The notes beneath the pieces were generated by a model. The model was given only the letters and a program-made list of their open reading frames with translations, had not been told where the DNA came from and did not search any database. From Dendrophyllia cribrosa (Eukaryota; Cnidaria; Anthozoa; Scleractinia; Dendrophylliidae): 64,000 bases of DNA. This document shows, piece by piece, positions 41,307 through 49,482 of this stretch. Location: the NCBI GenBank assembly GCA_024195265.1, contig JAJLRJ010000002.1, forward strand, positions 17,994,768 through 18,058,767, written 5' to 3'. Every line of letters starts with the position of its first letter. Position 1 is the first letter of the stretch. The position numbers were made by a program, and so were the translations under genes.

Positions 41307-43133
41307 ATGTTTGGCAGACGGCCTGGTGGATTTAATCCTAATTCAAATCTTGGCATCTCCATCGGTGGCCACAATTACGGACCCCCACCCCCTTTTAATT
41401 CAAACCTAAACGTCAATAGCCATCCTCCATATAAGCCGCCACCCCCTGATCCTGAAATTGCTTGGTTGAATTCGCCGGAGGCTACCAAGCTCTACGCCGC
41501 GGCCAAGGCTAAGGCGCTATCAGACTTCAAAAAGCGTTTCCCGCACGCTGATATGTCACACTTTGAAGTGCAAGTAGAGTATGGTGCTGACCGCAAAACA
41601 GCCACAGGAGAAGTGCTTTACAAAAAGGCCCCTGGCTCCTGGGGGCTAATCACAGAAATGCTCCACAAAGATTGGACTGGCGCCGAAAGAGACGCTCTTG
41701 GCCTCCATTATGATGGAGGTTTCCCTTATCAGTTATCGCTGGGGCAAAAAATGTCATCAATCCCGGCTATTGCTTTCGACACAACAATAGACAAAGACAT
41801 GATGATTGGCGCAATCTTGAATGACAAAGAGCAAAGGATTTACGTCACGCCAACTGAGTATTTCACAACGAAATACAGAAATATCTTCAGGGACACGCAG
41901 ATATCCTTCACAACCGCCAAATACGGCCGAAAGTGGATGGGTGGTCCTCATATGAGTTTTTGGCCGCAACAACTCTCCTTTGCCCTGTGGTGTGCAACAA
42001 CCGGCTGTGGAATCTCGCGTGACATTCTCTTCGATAAGAACTCCAGTCTATCTCTAACCACACAGCTCCGGTCGTTTTACCGGTTTCACGTTTATTTCAC
42101 AACAAGGCGAATACTCTACCAGATGGGTGGGGAACAAAGCGTGAGTGCTTTGCCAGACGACCCCCCATTTAACCAGAAAGACAACAAGTACAACATCGAC
42201 GCGTACAAGAAGCTTTGCATCGAGTTCGGTATCGACCCCAGTTCTGACTTCCGGTTCACACACGGCAAGAACCACGGTCTAGGGAATGTCTACATTTGGG
42301 CTTATGGAGAGGGCCCCATCTCTACCGATTACACTTATCCAGACTCTGATCTAGCTCTGTTCGATGATGAGCGCGTCACTGACAGAAAAGACCCCAACTT
42401 TAAAGCCAATGGAATAACTTACGTCCGCAACGATCAAGGGGCGGACACCCAGTTCGAGCACTTTGTGCCAAATTACGCACAGGGGCTAACACAGCCAGGG
42501 CTCGCGCGTATGAACCAATCAATCGAGGCCTTTGTGTACTGCATTCTTGGTTCACAGGCCAAAACCCGCAGCAGCATCATTGGAAGAGGAGGCCGGGCTT
42601 TCGAAACGCAGAGAGTCTTCCTGACCCATCTAGAGGAGGCCATAATCCTGAACGACATCGCAACAAGCGTTCAGCGTTACCAGCTTGCCATCCAAGCAAC
42701 GAAAGTTCGCCTGGACTTTGCGACAGCACCCGGAAGCTGGCTCATGCCCTCGCGCATGATTATCAACACAGAGAGCGTGATCGGGTATAACAACAATCTA
42801 CAGGAGGCAACGCAAGGGATGAAGCTGGGCGTGAACAGTGGTGTTAATCTGGGCACGAAAAAAGCCTCTCTTCGCCACATGGACGGTGGACCAACAAAGA
42901 TCAATCCACCAAACAGCCACCCATCAAACCCGATACACAAACAGGCTACACAGGCACAGGGCATCGCACCCAAACCGAAGGCCACACCCACACCACAACC
43001 AGCTCCCACACCCGCGCCACAACCAACCCCCGCACCAACACCCGAACCGCAGCCCGACCCGCATCACGTAAACAAGGTACTCATTGCTGTGGGGGCGATT
43101 GCTTTGGGAGGGCTTCTCGTTTGGTTAAGATAA
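41307..43133 (+). CDS. Large Polinton protein with proline-rich region and C-terminal membrane anchor
   Basis: 608 aa. Gly/Pro/Asn-rich N-terminus (1-50), a long folded middle (about 55-510) with FWPQQLSFALWCATTGCG near 220, and a Pro/Thr-rich spacer (about 545-585). It ends in a single C-terminal transmembrane helix (VLIAVGAIALGGLLVWL). The stalk-plus-anchor layout suggests a tail-anchored surface or virion protein. I recall similar proteins in cnidarian Polintons but know no function. Late-type promoter. Ends 4 bp from the convergent coiled-coil gene. Confidence 0.75.
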   Translation: MFGRRPGGFNPNSNLGISIGGHNYGPPPPFNSNLNVNSHPPYKPPPPDPEIAWLNSPEATKLYAAAKAKALSDFKKRFPHADMSHFEVQVEYGADRKTATGEVLYKKAPGSWGLITEMLHKDWTGAERDALGLHYDGGFPYQLSLGQKMSSIPAIAFDTTIDKDMMIGAILNDKEQRIYVTPTEYFTTKYRNIFRDTQISFTTAKYGRKWMGGPHMSFWPQQLSFALWCATTGCGISRDILFDKNSSLSLTTQLRSFYRFHVYFTTRRILYQMGGEQSVSALPDDPPFNQKDNKYNIDAYKKLCIEFGIDPSSDFRFTHGKNHGLGNVYIWAYGEGPISTDYTYPDSDLALFDDERVTDRKDPNFKANGITYVRNDQGADTQFEHFVPNYAQGLTQPGLARMNQSIEAFVYCILGSQAKTRSSIIGRGGRAFETQRVFLTHLEEAIILNDIATSVQRYQLAIQATKVRLDFATAPGSWLMPSRMIINTESVIGYNNNLQEATQGMKLGVNSGVNLGTKKASLRHMDGGPTKINPPNSHPSNPIHKQATQAQGIAPKPKATPTPQPAPTPAPQPTPAPTPEPQPDPHHVNKVLIAVGAIALGGLLVWLR

Positions 43134-43137
43134 GTGT

Positions 43138-44541
43138 TCAAGACTTCGAACGCTTGGTGATCCTTTCAACAAGGAAGGCCACCACGGCAAGGATGAGCAG
43201 CCAGGCGTGTTCGCCCAGAAAGGAGATGACCGACCCAGCCGCTTTGAAGATGAAGCTCACAATTGAGCCAATGAGGCCAGGCAGGGCGTTGGCTGCCTTT
43301 TTGCCAAACTCTTTAAGCCCATTGCCAATAGCTCGTGTGGCCTTTGCCAGGCCGTTCAAGGTGGCGAGTACCACAGCGCTGATGGTGATGCCAGCTGCCA
43401 GAACAATCGCTTGCAGGGTCCATCCGTATTTCTTGAAGATTTCTCTGACCCTCTCTCTCAAAGGCATGCCCCTTTCTCTCTCCTCAATTTCTGTATTGAC
43501 TCTTGCCAGCTCTTCTTCTCGCTCAGCAACCCGGTCTTCAGCAGCTGCTCTTTCAGAGGGAGAAGTGTCCTCAGCCTCTATCACGCGCTTGTCTTCGGAG
43601 TTTAGTTGTTCAAGCTCTTCTTTTTGTTGTTTCAGTTTGTCAAGTGTCTTTTTGGAGTCTATTTTTACAGTAAGTTCGTTTATGTTCCTGTTTATGTTAT
43701 TATTATCTACCGTGAGTTTATTGATGTCTTCTTGTAATTTTTCTGCTTGTTGAGCAGCTTTTTGAATCTTGTCCAGTTCTTTTCGTTTAGCTTGATGCTC
43801 AACTTCAAGAGCTCTCTTTTCATTTTTCAGTTTTTGTATTGCCTCCGTATCCAGTGGCCCATGTGCATTTTCCATCTCTTGAATCTGGTCATCAACCTCT
43901 TTGGTTCTATTTCTGATTGCATCCATGTCGCGGCGAAGTTTTTGTCCATCAGCAAGCGTTTTTTCCATTTGTTGTTTTTGCTTTTGTTTTGCTTGAAGCT
44001 CTTGTTGATTTTTGTCACGTTCTGCTTGAAAGTCTTTCATCTGATCAAGCATTGACTTTCCAAGATAGCTTTTGATTTCTTGTGAAAGCTGTGGATTTTC
44101 CCTAAGTTGGCGTGTTATATTATTTTGTGTAAACAGGGGATATGCCTTTTTTCCCCTACCAACCATTTTAACGTACTGCCTTGGGTTTCCTTTTTTATCT
44201 GTTTCGTAAAATGTTTCGATGGCTTGTTTGTTAGCATTTGGGTACATCTCTGTTAGGTCGTCCCAAGCTGAATTTTGCCGTCTTTGTTGAAGACGTTGGT
44301 CTAGCTCATCGCCCTCAAGCAGAGGGTCGGTGGCAGAAGTGCTTGGCAGCCCACTTTCTTCGTGAGGCAGCGTATGCATTTCATGTTGTTCACCGCCATG
44401 GTATGGAGTGGATGCAGCGTCTGGTTGAAAGGGTGTTGTTGCGTCAACTTCTTGTTCGTCATCGTCATCATCGTGGTCTATGTTCCAGTCAAGCCCTGTA
44501 TTCTCATTATCACCAGGCATATCAAAACCGCCTTCAGCCAT
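43138..44541 (-). CDS. Polinton coiled-coil protein with hydrophobic C-terminus
   Basis: 467 aa from ATG 44541; the frame is open further upstream but runs into the capsid gene, and ATG 44541 has its own TATATAAATA box. Acidic N-terminus (DHDDDDDEQEVD), then about 220 residues of heptad-rich coiled coil (from MLDQMKDFQAERDKN to VNTEIEERERG). The C-terminal ~95 residues have three hydrophobic segments (LQAIVLAAGITISAVVLATL; LPGLIGSIVSFIFKAAGSVI; WLLILAVVAFLVERI) and a basic end. Shape suggests a membrane-embedded fibre, spike or scaffold. Function unknown. Confidence 0.75.
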   Translation of the reverse strand: MAEGGFDMPGDNENTGLDWNIDHDDDDDEQEVDATTPFQPDAASTPYHGGEQHEMHTLPHEESGLPSTSATDPLLEGDELDQRLQQRRQNSAWDDLTEMYPNANKQAIETFYETDKKGNPRQYVKMVGRGKKAYPLFTQNNITRQLRENPQLSQEIKSYLGKSMLDQMKDFQAERDKNQQELQAKQKQKQQMEKTLADGQKLRRDMDAIRNRTKEVDDQIQEMENAHGPLDTEAIQKLKNEKRALEVEHQAKRKELDKIQKAAQQAEKLQEDINKLTVDNNNINRNINELTVKIDSKKTLDKLKQQKEELEQLNSEDKRVIEAEDTSPSERAAAEDRVAEREEELARVNTEIEERERGMPLRERVREIFKKYGWTLQAIVLAAGITISAVVLATLNGLAKATRAIGNGLKEFGKKAANALPGLIGSIVSFIFKAAGSVISFLGEHAWLLILAVVAFLVERITKRSKS

Positions 44542-44583
44542 CGTGGTATATAAATATAATTTTAAAAACACAAATATATACCC
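44542..44583. promoter_or_regulatory. Divergent late-type promoter between capsid and coiled-coil genes
   Basis: 42 bp: GGTATATAAATATAA toward the minus gene and ACACAAATATATACCC toward the capsid ATG. Confidence 0.7.
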
Positions 44584-45834
44584 ATGGCTGTGCAGCCGAA
44601 CCAACTCCCATCTCACAGTAAAAAGACAATGGGCGCCATGAAAGCAGAGCGAACCGTCAAGCGCATCACATTCAACCCCTCTGAGGCCAACCCGGGCGAG
44701 ACACTTTATGTCTCGGTGCCCAAGCTTGGCGAGCACGATGTTATTGTGTCCGGCTCGCTGGCCCTGGTATTCAACATCAGCCTAGCCGGGGGGCATGCAA
44801 ACAACTATCTCGTGCAAAATGTTTCTCGGGCTCTGGTGGACAGGCTCGTTGTAAAGTTTGCAGCCACCACTGTCCAGGACACGGTTGGGTACGACATCTA
44901 CAAGATCTTCGAAGATCTCTTCAGATCAACCGATGAGCGGGACAACATGCTTATGGATGGCATCCAGAGTGTGGATTCGTGTAAGATCCGCTCTGCTGCT
45001 GGCGACAAAAAGAGCTCAGGCGTGGATGCAGAGAATAAGTTAGAGACAATATACAAGAATAAGTATCACATCAAGCTGGATCACCAAATCTTAACTGACC
45101 ACGGTGTTATATATCCTCAAGCACTGTATAACGATCTGGTCTTCGAACTAACCCTCGCCCCCGCAAACCAAGTTGTCCGAGGCTCAGACGCAAGCAAGCT
45201 CGTGTACAAGTTGGAAAACATCCAGCTGGAGTATGAGACCATCAGAAGTGCAGAGCTGGCCAACGAAGCAACAAGCACTTACACCAGCGGCAAGGAGTTC
45301 GCTTATGACCTGGTAATGCGAGATCGGGTGCATCCCTTCTCAAAAAGTGGTGACACTCGGCTGAATCTTCGGGTTAACCCACAGCGCCGGTCTCTCAAGG
45401 GCATCCTCTTGCTGTTCATCAACCCCTACACAGCTGGTGCCCGGGACTCTGAGAACTATTTCAACCCCGACATCACCAAAGTGAAGGTCACAGTCAACGG
45501 TGTTCCAAACAGGCTTTACAACGAGGGCATCAGCGCTACAGACATGTGGAGAGAGTTAACCCGGCATTTTACCCCACACACGGACGGGAGGCCTAACATG
45601 AACGCCACCAAATATCTAACAGACAACAAGTTTGGTCTCTGGATTGACCTGCGGACCATGGCTGACACATCCCTGCACGGCGGCGGCCAACGGCTCGTCA
45701 ACACACAGGATGGCGTGCAACTCGAGATCGAACGAAAGGGCACAGGGTCGGGGAACGCACTCTGCCACATCTTCAGCATCTCAGACGCACAGATGAGCAT
45801 CATGGGCAGGCAGTTGGAATCTGTACAGTACTAA
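44584..45834 (+). CDS. MCP: Major capsid protein, double jelly-roll type
   Basis: 416 aa. The N-terminal part has beta-strand blocks (RITFNPSEANPGETLYVSVP, IVSGSLALVFNIS). The middle has YPQALYNDLVFELTLAP and YKLENIQLEYE, and the C-terminal barrel has FINPYTAGARDSENYFNPDI, VKVTVNGVPNRLY and FGLWIDLR. These fit Polinton double-jelly-roll major capsid proteins, the building block of icosahedral shells. Neighbours are the packaging ATPase downstream and the coiled-coil gene upstream on the other strand. Frame intact, late-type promoter. Confidence 0.85.
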   Translation: MAVQPNQLPSHSKKTMGAMKAERTVKRITFNPSEANPGETLYVSVPKLGEHDVIVSGSLALVFNISLAGGHANNYLVQNVSRALVDRLVVKFAATTVQDTVGYDIYKIFEDLFRSTDERDNMLMDGIQSVDSCKIRSAAGDKKSSGVDAENKLETIYKNKYHIKLDHQILTDHGVIYPQALYNDLVFELTLAPANQVVRGSDASKLVYKLENIQLEYETIRSAELANEATSTYTSGKEFAYDLVMRDRVHPFSKSGDTRLNLRVNPQRRSLKGILLLFINPYTAGARDSENYFNPDITKVKVTVNGVPNRLYNEGISATDMWRELTRHFTPHTDGRPNMNATKYLTDNKFGLWIDLRTMADTSLHGGGQRLVNTQDGVQLEIERKGTGSGNALCHIFSISDAQMSIMGRQLESVQY

Positions 45835-45837
45835 GTA

Positions 45838-45870
45838 AACGCAACACGCATATATATATCCACCAGCCCC
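45838..45870 (+). promoter_or_regulatory. Late-type promoter of the ATPase transcription unit
   Basis: GCAACACGCATATATATATCC just upstream of ATG 45871. No further TATA box precedes the ATPase ATG at 46031. Confidence 0.65.
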
Positions 45871-46080
45871 ATGGCCACAAAACAACAAACCACAAACAAC
45901 AAGATCAACTTTATTGCCAAGCCGGCTCCCCTGCCATCCACCAGATATCTGTCGCACACACAAATACAAAGACTTCTGGCAAAGGCCCCCTCCCCGCCAG
46001 TTTGCAACCCAACTAATATAGGTGTTGGGTATGGACCCAAGAAAGCTGCCATTCAATGCACTAATCGTGGGCCCCACTAA
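45871..46080 (+). CDS. Short ORF overlapping the ATPase start
   Basis: 69 aa, MATKQQTTNNKINFIAKPAP..., the first ATG after the late-type promoter. It overlaps the ATPase frame by 50 nt in another frame. Either a small protein of its own, a leader, or the N-terminus of the ATPase split off by a frameshift. Confidence 0.5.
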   Translation: MATKQQTTNNKINFIAKPAPLPSTRYLSHTQIQRLLAKAPSPPVCNPTNIGVGYGPKKAAIQCTNRGPH

Positions 46081-46630
46081 CTCTGGCAAGACACAGTATC
46101 TTCTCTCCCAACTGGTGGGGGCCTTCCGGGGTTGTTTTGATTACATCGTTTTATTCTGCCCCACATTTGTTAAGAACAAGACATACGATGGCTTCGTAGA
46201 TCGCGATCCACACATCTTTGTGATTGTCTGCCAACAGCACGAGATCGAAGACTGGTTGAGGCTGGCGAGCTTCTTTTTCGCATGCACCAACACTTTATTC
46301 ATTCTCGATGACTGCGCCGCCTCCAAAGATGTCAAAGGCCGCACGGGCCAGCTGGTCAATCTTGGGTTCAGCGCAAGGCATGACGGCATATCCGTGTGGG
46401 TCTTGACCCAGCAGATTACCAGCATTGCCAAGCCATATCGCGACAACATTGCAGCGATCGTTCTCTTTTACACGCCATCCAGCAAGACAACCAAAGCCAT
46501 ATTCGAAGATTATGCCGGCGAGCTCTCCCACGAGGAGTACAAAGAGTTTATCGCAAGGCTCAAATCCCGCAAGTTCTCCCACCTGGTTTTCTCTCTTAGG
46601 CACCCGTATGGAATTGAGTACAAGATTTAA
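46031..46630 (+). CDS. FtsK/HerA (A32-like) genome-packaging ATPase
   Basis: 199 aa from ATG 46031 (MDPRKLPFNA). Walker A is GPTNSGKT at 14-21 and Walker B is TLFILDD at 88-94. A downstream VWVLTQQIT sensor-like strand and FSLRHPYG end follow. This class pumps DNA into the capsid in Polintons, poxviruses and related lineages. It follows the capsid gene. Start choice is uncertain because of the overlapping 69-aa frame. Confidence 0.9.
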   Translation: MDPRKLPFNALIVGPTNSGKTQYLLSQLVGAFRGCFDYIVLFCPTFVKNKTYDGFVDRDPHIFVIVCQQHEIEDWLRLASFFFACTNTLFILDDCAASKDVKGRTGQLVNLGFSARHDGISVWVLTQQITSIAKPYRDNIAAIVLFYTPSSKTTKAIFEDYAGELSHEEYKEFIARLKSRKFSHLVFSLRHPYGIEYKI

Positions 46631-46646
46631 AACACACATATATACC

Positions 46647-46886
46647 ATGAATGCGCCAACAAGTCTACACAAACTGTGTGTGCTTTCACAGCTTTTGGAT
46701 GAATTGCACAAACACACCATTGATACGCAAAACAAAATTATCAAAGCCGCTGGTGAGGAAGATCTGCGCCTCATGCTTCTTAACAGATATCCATTGCGGT
46801 TGACTTCTACGCCAGACACCATGGCGGGGGTGGTAAGAGAGCTTGAAGCCCTTTTGCCAGACATCAAGAGAATTATTGAAAAATAA
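46647..46886 (+). CDS. Small helical Polinton protein
   Basis: 79 aa from the ATG right after CATATATACC. All-helical, no membrane segment; not recognised. Short spacer and own late-type box. Confidence 0.55.
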   Translation: MNAPTSLHKLCVLSQLLDELHKHTIDTQNKIIKAAGEEDLRLMLLNRYPLRLTSTPDTMAGVVRELEALLPDIKRIIEK

Positions 46887-46907
46887 AAAACACATATGTA
46901 TACCCTG

Positions 46908-47525
46908 ATGGCAGAAGCTGCTGAAGACCAGGGCGTTTTTGACGAAGTAATGCAGATGCTGGAGGCCACCCCTGGTGCCGCACCCCCCACAGGACTTGTA
47001 GAGAATGACATTCCTGCCAAACGAGAGAAGCTGGCAATCCTTGTTTCAACTGGCAAGGCCAAAGAAGCCATCGGCGTGCAGCTCACACACGATCATGTGG
47101 CGCGGTTGTCAGACAAGGACGTTGAAAAGTACTGCAAACGGTATGAGGCCTACGTTGGCAACAAGACAACCGAATCCCTTGTTGATTCAGCCATCACGCT
47201 CATATCCAAAGGCGTTGGCATGGTGGCCCCCGTTGAGGATGTGGTGGAGTTGCAGAAAGAACTCAAGAACGACTACATCATCAACCAGGAGCTGTCAAAT
47301 CTTGCTGGGGCTATTGCCGTGCGATGCGGACGATGGCTTGCGCTTGCCAATGCTGCTCTCATCACAACAAAACACATCAAGTTTGAACGAGAGCCTGATC
47401 ACAAGCCTAATTTGATAGAATTGGAACCCCAGCCCACACATCCAACCAGGGACAGTGAAGGCTATCCACTCCAGGGTCTTGATGAAGTTGGGCTGGGACC
47501 TGTGCCGACCTCGCAGCAACCTTGA
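46908..47525 (+). CDS. Polinton conserved protein of unknown function
   Basis: 205 aa. ATG 46908 is chosen over the in-frame ATG at 46896, which lies within the TATA box. Mostly helical (AKEAIGVQLTHDHVARLSDK, ESLVDSAITLISKGVGMVAP, VVELQKELKNDYIINQELS) with a Pro-rich, probably disordered C-terminus. I recall similar proteins in other cnidarian Polintons; function unknown. Confidence 0.65.
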   Translation: MAEAAEDQGVFDEVMQMLEATPGAAPPTGLVENDIPAKREKLAILVSTGKAKEAIGVQLTHDHVARLSDKDVEKYCKRYEAYVGNKTTESLVDSAITLISKGVGMVAPVEDVVELQKELKNDYIINQELSNLAGAIAVRCGRWLALANAALITTKHIKFEREPDHKPNLIELEPQPTHPTRDSEGYPLQGLDEVGLGPVPTSQQP

Positions 47526-47605
47526 AGAAACCTGTCAGCAACCTGGCAGCAACCTGGCACCACACGTGGTCACAAGATAAATTTAAAAATTCACATATAT
47601 ACAGG

Positions 47606-48097
47606 ATGGCCACACCACTCGAGACGATCCCTGAAGAAACTCCAGCTCCAACTCCAACTCCAACACCTGCACGGGTTACCTCTGAGGCTCCAAAAACAAA
47701 GCCTGCAACAGAAAAGAACCCTGGCCGCGTTGCTTCTGGCAAAAGGCTAGCAGAACGAAACCGCATGGCCCGGGAAGCAAAGAAAAAGGCGCAAGCACAA
47801 AAGCCTGCACCCTCAACAAGCGAAAACAATTCTGCAACAAGTGGCGCAACAAGTGACACAACAAGTGACACAACAAGTGACGCCAACAGCAACTCAATCG
47901 TTTATATTCTTGGGGTTGGTGGGTTGATTGTCTCTGCTGCTGGTGTTTATTATCAGCGCGAAGCCATAATGCAAAGGCTTGGGCGCAAACCAAACACACC
48001 ACCAGCAAACACCCCCACGCCAACCCCACCAGCAACACAACCAGCAACACCCCCATCTCGAATTCCGGTAAGACAAGGAATAAAAAATATGGAATAA
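47606..48097 (+). CDS. Polinton single-pass membrane protein, proline-rich
   Basis: 163 aa from ATG 47606, after CACATATATACAGG. Pro/Thr-rich N-terminus, a basic segment (GRVASGKRLAERNRMAREAK), low-complexity TSDTTSDTTSD repeats, one transmembrane helix (IVYILGVGGLIVSAAGVYY), then a Pro-rich tail. The basic segment could bind DNA. Likely a virion membrane or core-linking protein, which is inference. Confidence 0.6.
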   Translation: MATPLETIPEETPAPTPTPTPARVTSEAPKTKPATEKNPGRVASGKRLAERNRMAREAKKKAQAQKPAPSTSENNSATSGATSDTTSDTTSDANSNSIVYILGVGGLIVSAAGVYYQREAIMQRLGRKPNTPPANTPTPTPPATQPATPPSRIPVRQGIKNME

Positions 48098-48119
48098 AAA
48101 AACATATATATACTGCACC

Positions 48120-48356
48120 ATGAATCCTTTCCAGGAGGTGATGAATGTTGCTGCAATCGGAGGTGTGGTTTTTCTTTGGTTTGGATTTAACGCGGTAGCC
48201 TTTCAAACAGTTTACAGATTGGCAATGAACAGGCACAACGAGCCCGAGTATGTGTACGTGTATGAGTCCGAGCCTGAGTCCGAGGCCGAGGCCGAGTCAG
48301 AGGCCGAGGAGCCCCGAGACGAAACCCGAAGTCGAGGGAGAGGAAGTCGAGTCTGA
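48120..48356 (+). CDS. Small membrane protein with acidic tail
   Basis: 78 aa. N-terminal transmembrane helix (VAAIGGVVFLWFGFNAVAF) and a Glu/Ser-rich tail (SEPESEAEAESEAEE) with a basic end (RSRGRGSR). Late-type TATATATA box upstream. Confidence 0.55.
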   Translation: MNPFQEVMNVAAIGGVVFLWFGFNAVAFQTVYRLAMNRHNEPEYVYVYESEPESEAEAESEAEEPRDETRSRGRGSRV

Positions 48357-48397
48357 GTCAGAAAATTAAAAAATCATATGTATACTGGGCATAAACC

Positions 48398-48619
48398 ATG
48401 TCTGACAACAAGCTTGTGAAGTCTATACTCGACGCCGCAACAATCACTGGCCTTGTCGCTGGTATTGGTTGGATTGGTAAAAAGACCGTCAAAGAGAACT
48501 TAACTGCCGACCCCAGTGCAAGCTTGATGAATTACGTCAAGTTCACAGCCGTCATGGCTGGCACCATCGCGCTGAAGAAATATCTCGAGGACCAGAAAAT
48601 CCTCCCAGACAACTTGTAA
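48398..48619 (+). CDS. Small Polinton membrane protein
   Basis: 73 aa. Two moderately hydrophobic helices (ATITGLVAGIGWIG and YVKFTAVMAGTIAL). ATG 48398 lies 23 bp after CATATGTATAC. Unknown function. Confidence 0.55.
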   Translation: MSDNKLVKSILDAATITGLVAGIGWIGKKTVKENLTADPSASLMNYVKFTAVMAGTIALKKYLEDQKILPDNL

Positions 48620-48636
48620 AACCATATGTATACACA

Positions 48637-49074
48637 ATGGCTTCGATCGCAATAATGGCTCTTGGCGCTGTTCTCAATGCGGCCGCTTTCACGGGTGGTA
48701 ATTATCTCGCAAAATATCTGTCTGGTGATAACGGAAAGGCAGCAATGGATGAGAAAATCCGACATGACCACGCCCTTGAACAATACCAAGCGGCTTACGC
48801 CAAATACTAGAAGGACCTCACCAAGCTCCTCGACTGGATTGCAGCCAATGATCGGAAGGAACACCAAGCTAGCAAAAACTTCCAAACCACCGACCAAGCC
48901 CTGGTCTTGTATAACCAGATGCACCAAACACAACCAGATAAACAAATCAAAGACAACAAAGAGCCTGTCTTCTCAGACTTTTATAAGCCCAGCCCACAAC
49001 AGAAGAATGGCGAACTTGCGTTCATTGGAGGCACCCTGCTTGCGGGTGGGTATGCGGCTTATCGCTTTCTTTAA
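48637..49074 (+). pseudogene. Small Polinton membrane protein, broken by an in-frame TAG
   Basis: A 145-codon frame from ATG 48637 (after CATATGTATAC) to TAA 49072 is interrupted by TAG at 48808-48810 (codon 58). Both halves look coding: a hydrophobic Ala/Gly-rich N-terminus (MASIAIMALGAVLNAAAF) and a C-terminus ending with a membrane helix (FIGGTLLAGGYAAYRFL). I recall intact proteins of this pattern in related elements. A nonsense mutation is the simplest reading. Confidence 0.7.
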
Positions 49075-49098
49075 AAAAAAAAATCCCATATATATACC

Positions 49099-49464
49099 AT
49101 GGCTGTCCCCTTTTCTAAAGAAGATCGTGACGCATTTTTCGAACAGCTTCGCCTTTTTCCAGAATGCCCCTTGGGTAAACAAACTGAGGAACTAGCGCAA
49201 TGTATCAGAAAGTTTGCTGAAAAAATCCCCGCAGACATGCCGGAAGAATATCATGAATTCTGCCGTAACCTCATAACATTCTTCACGTCTCAAGAAACTG
49301 AGGAAATAAAACGAACCTGTCAGAAAGGGATTGAACTTTCTCGAAACATTTTTCCCGGTCTTATAGAGCATTTTGATAAGGACGAAGAAGCTGTTAAAAG
49401 GTTTCTTGAAGAGATGCGCCCTTGGTTTGCATGTTATAGCCATGGAGGTAGCCCCGATTCATAA
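49099..49464 (+). CDS. Small helical Polinton protein, unknown
   Basis: 121 aa, charged and helical with four scattered Cys (two near FPECPL and EFCRNL). No protease or nuclease motif seen. Late-type CATATATATACC box ends 1 bp before the ATG. Confidence 0.55.
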   Translation: MAVPFSKEDRDAFFEQLRLFPECPLGKQTEELAQCIRKFAEKIPADMPEEYHEFCRNLITFFTSQETEEIKRTCQKGIELSRNIFPGLIEHFDKDEEAVKRFLEEMRPWFACYSHGGSPDS

Positions 49465-49482
49465 ACTCTATATATACCCCCT

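Larger units (their letters stand above)
46628..49480 (+). promoter_or_regulatory. Set of late-type TATA promoters
   Basis: Every gene here is preceded by A-rich sequence and a CATATATATACC or CATATGTATAC box 1-23 bp before its ATG: near 46634, 46890, 47592, 48102, 48374, 48621, 49086 and 49470. Very short spacers imply each gene has its own start and very short 5' leaders. None has the CCAATTGAAGAAA element. Confidence 0.65.

Noticed and set aside
43121..43753. 210-aa plus ORF over the coiled-coil gene
   Set aside because: Antisense shadow; the minus frame has heptad structure, a promoter and membrane helices.
44542..44736. Upstream 65-codon extension of the coiled-coil gene
   Set aside because: It overlaps the capsid gene and crosses the divergent promoter; ATG 44541 has its own TATA box.
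46295..47086. 263-aa minus ORF across ATPase and neighbours
   Set aside because: Antisense shadow spanning three plus-strand genes with promoters.
47676..48236. 186-aa minus ORF
   Set aside because: Antisense of the Pro/Thr-rich gene; low complexity.
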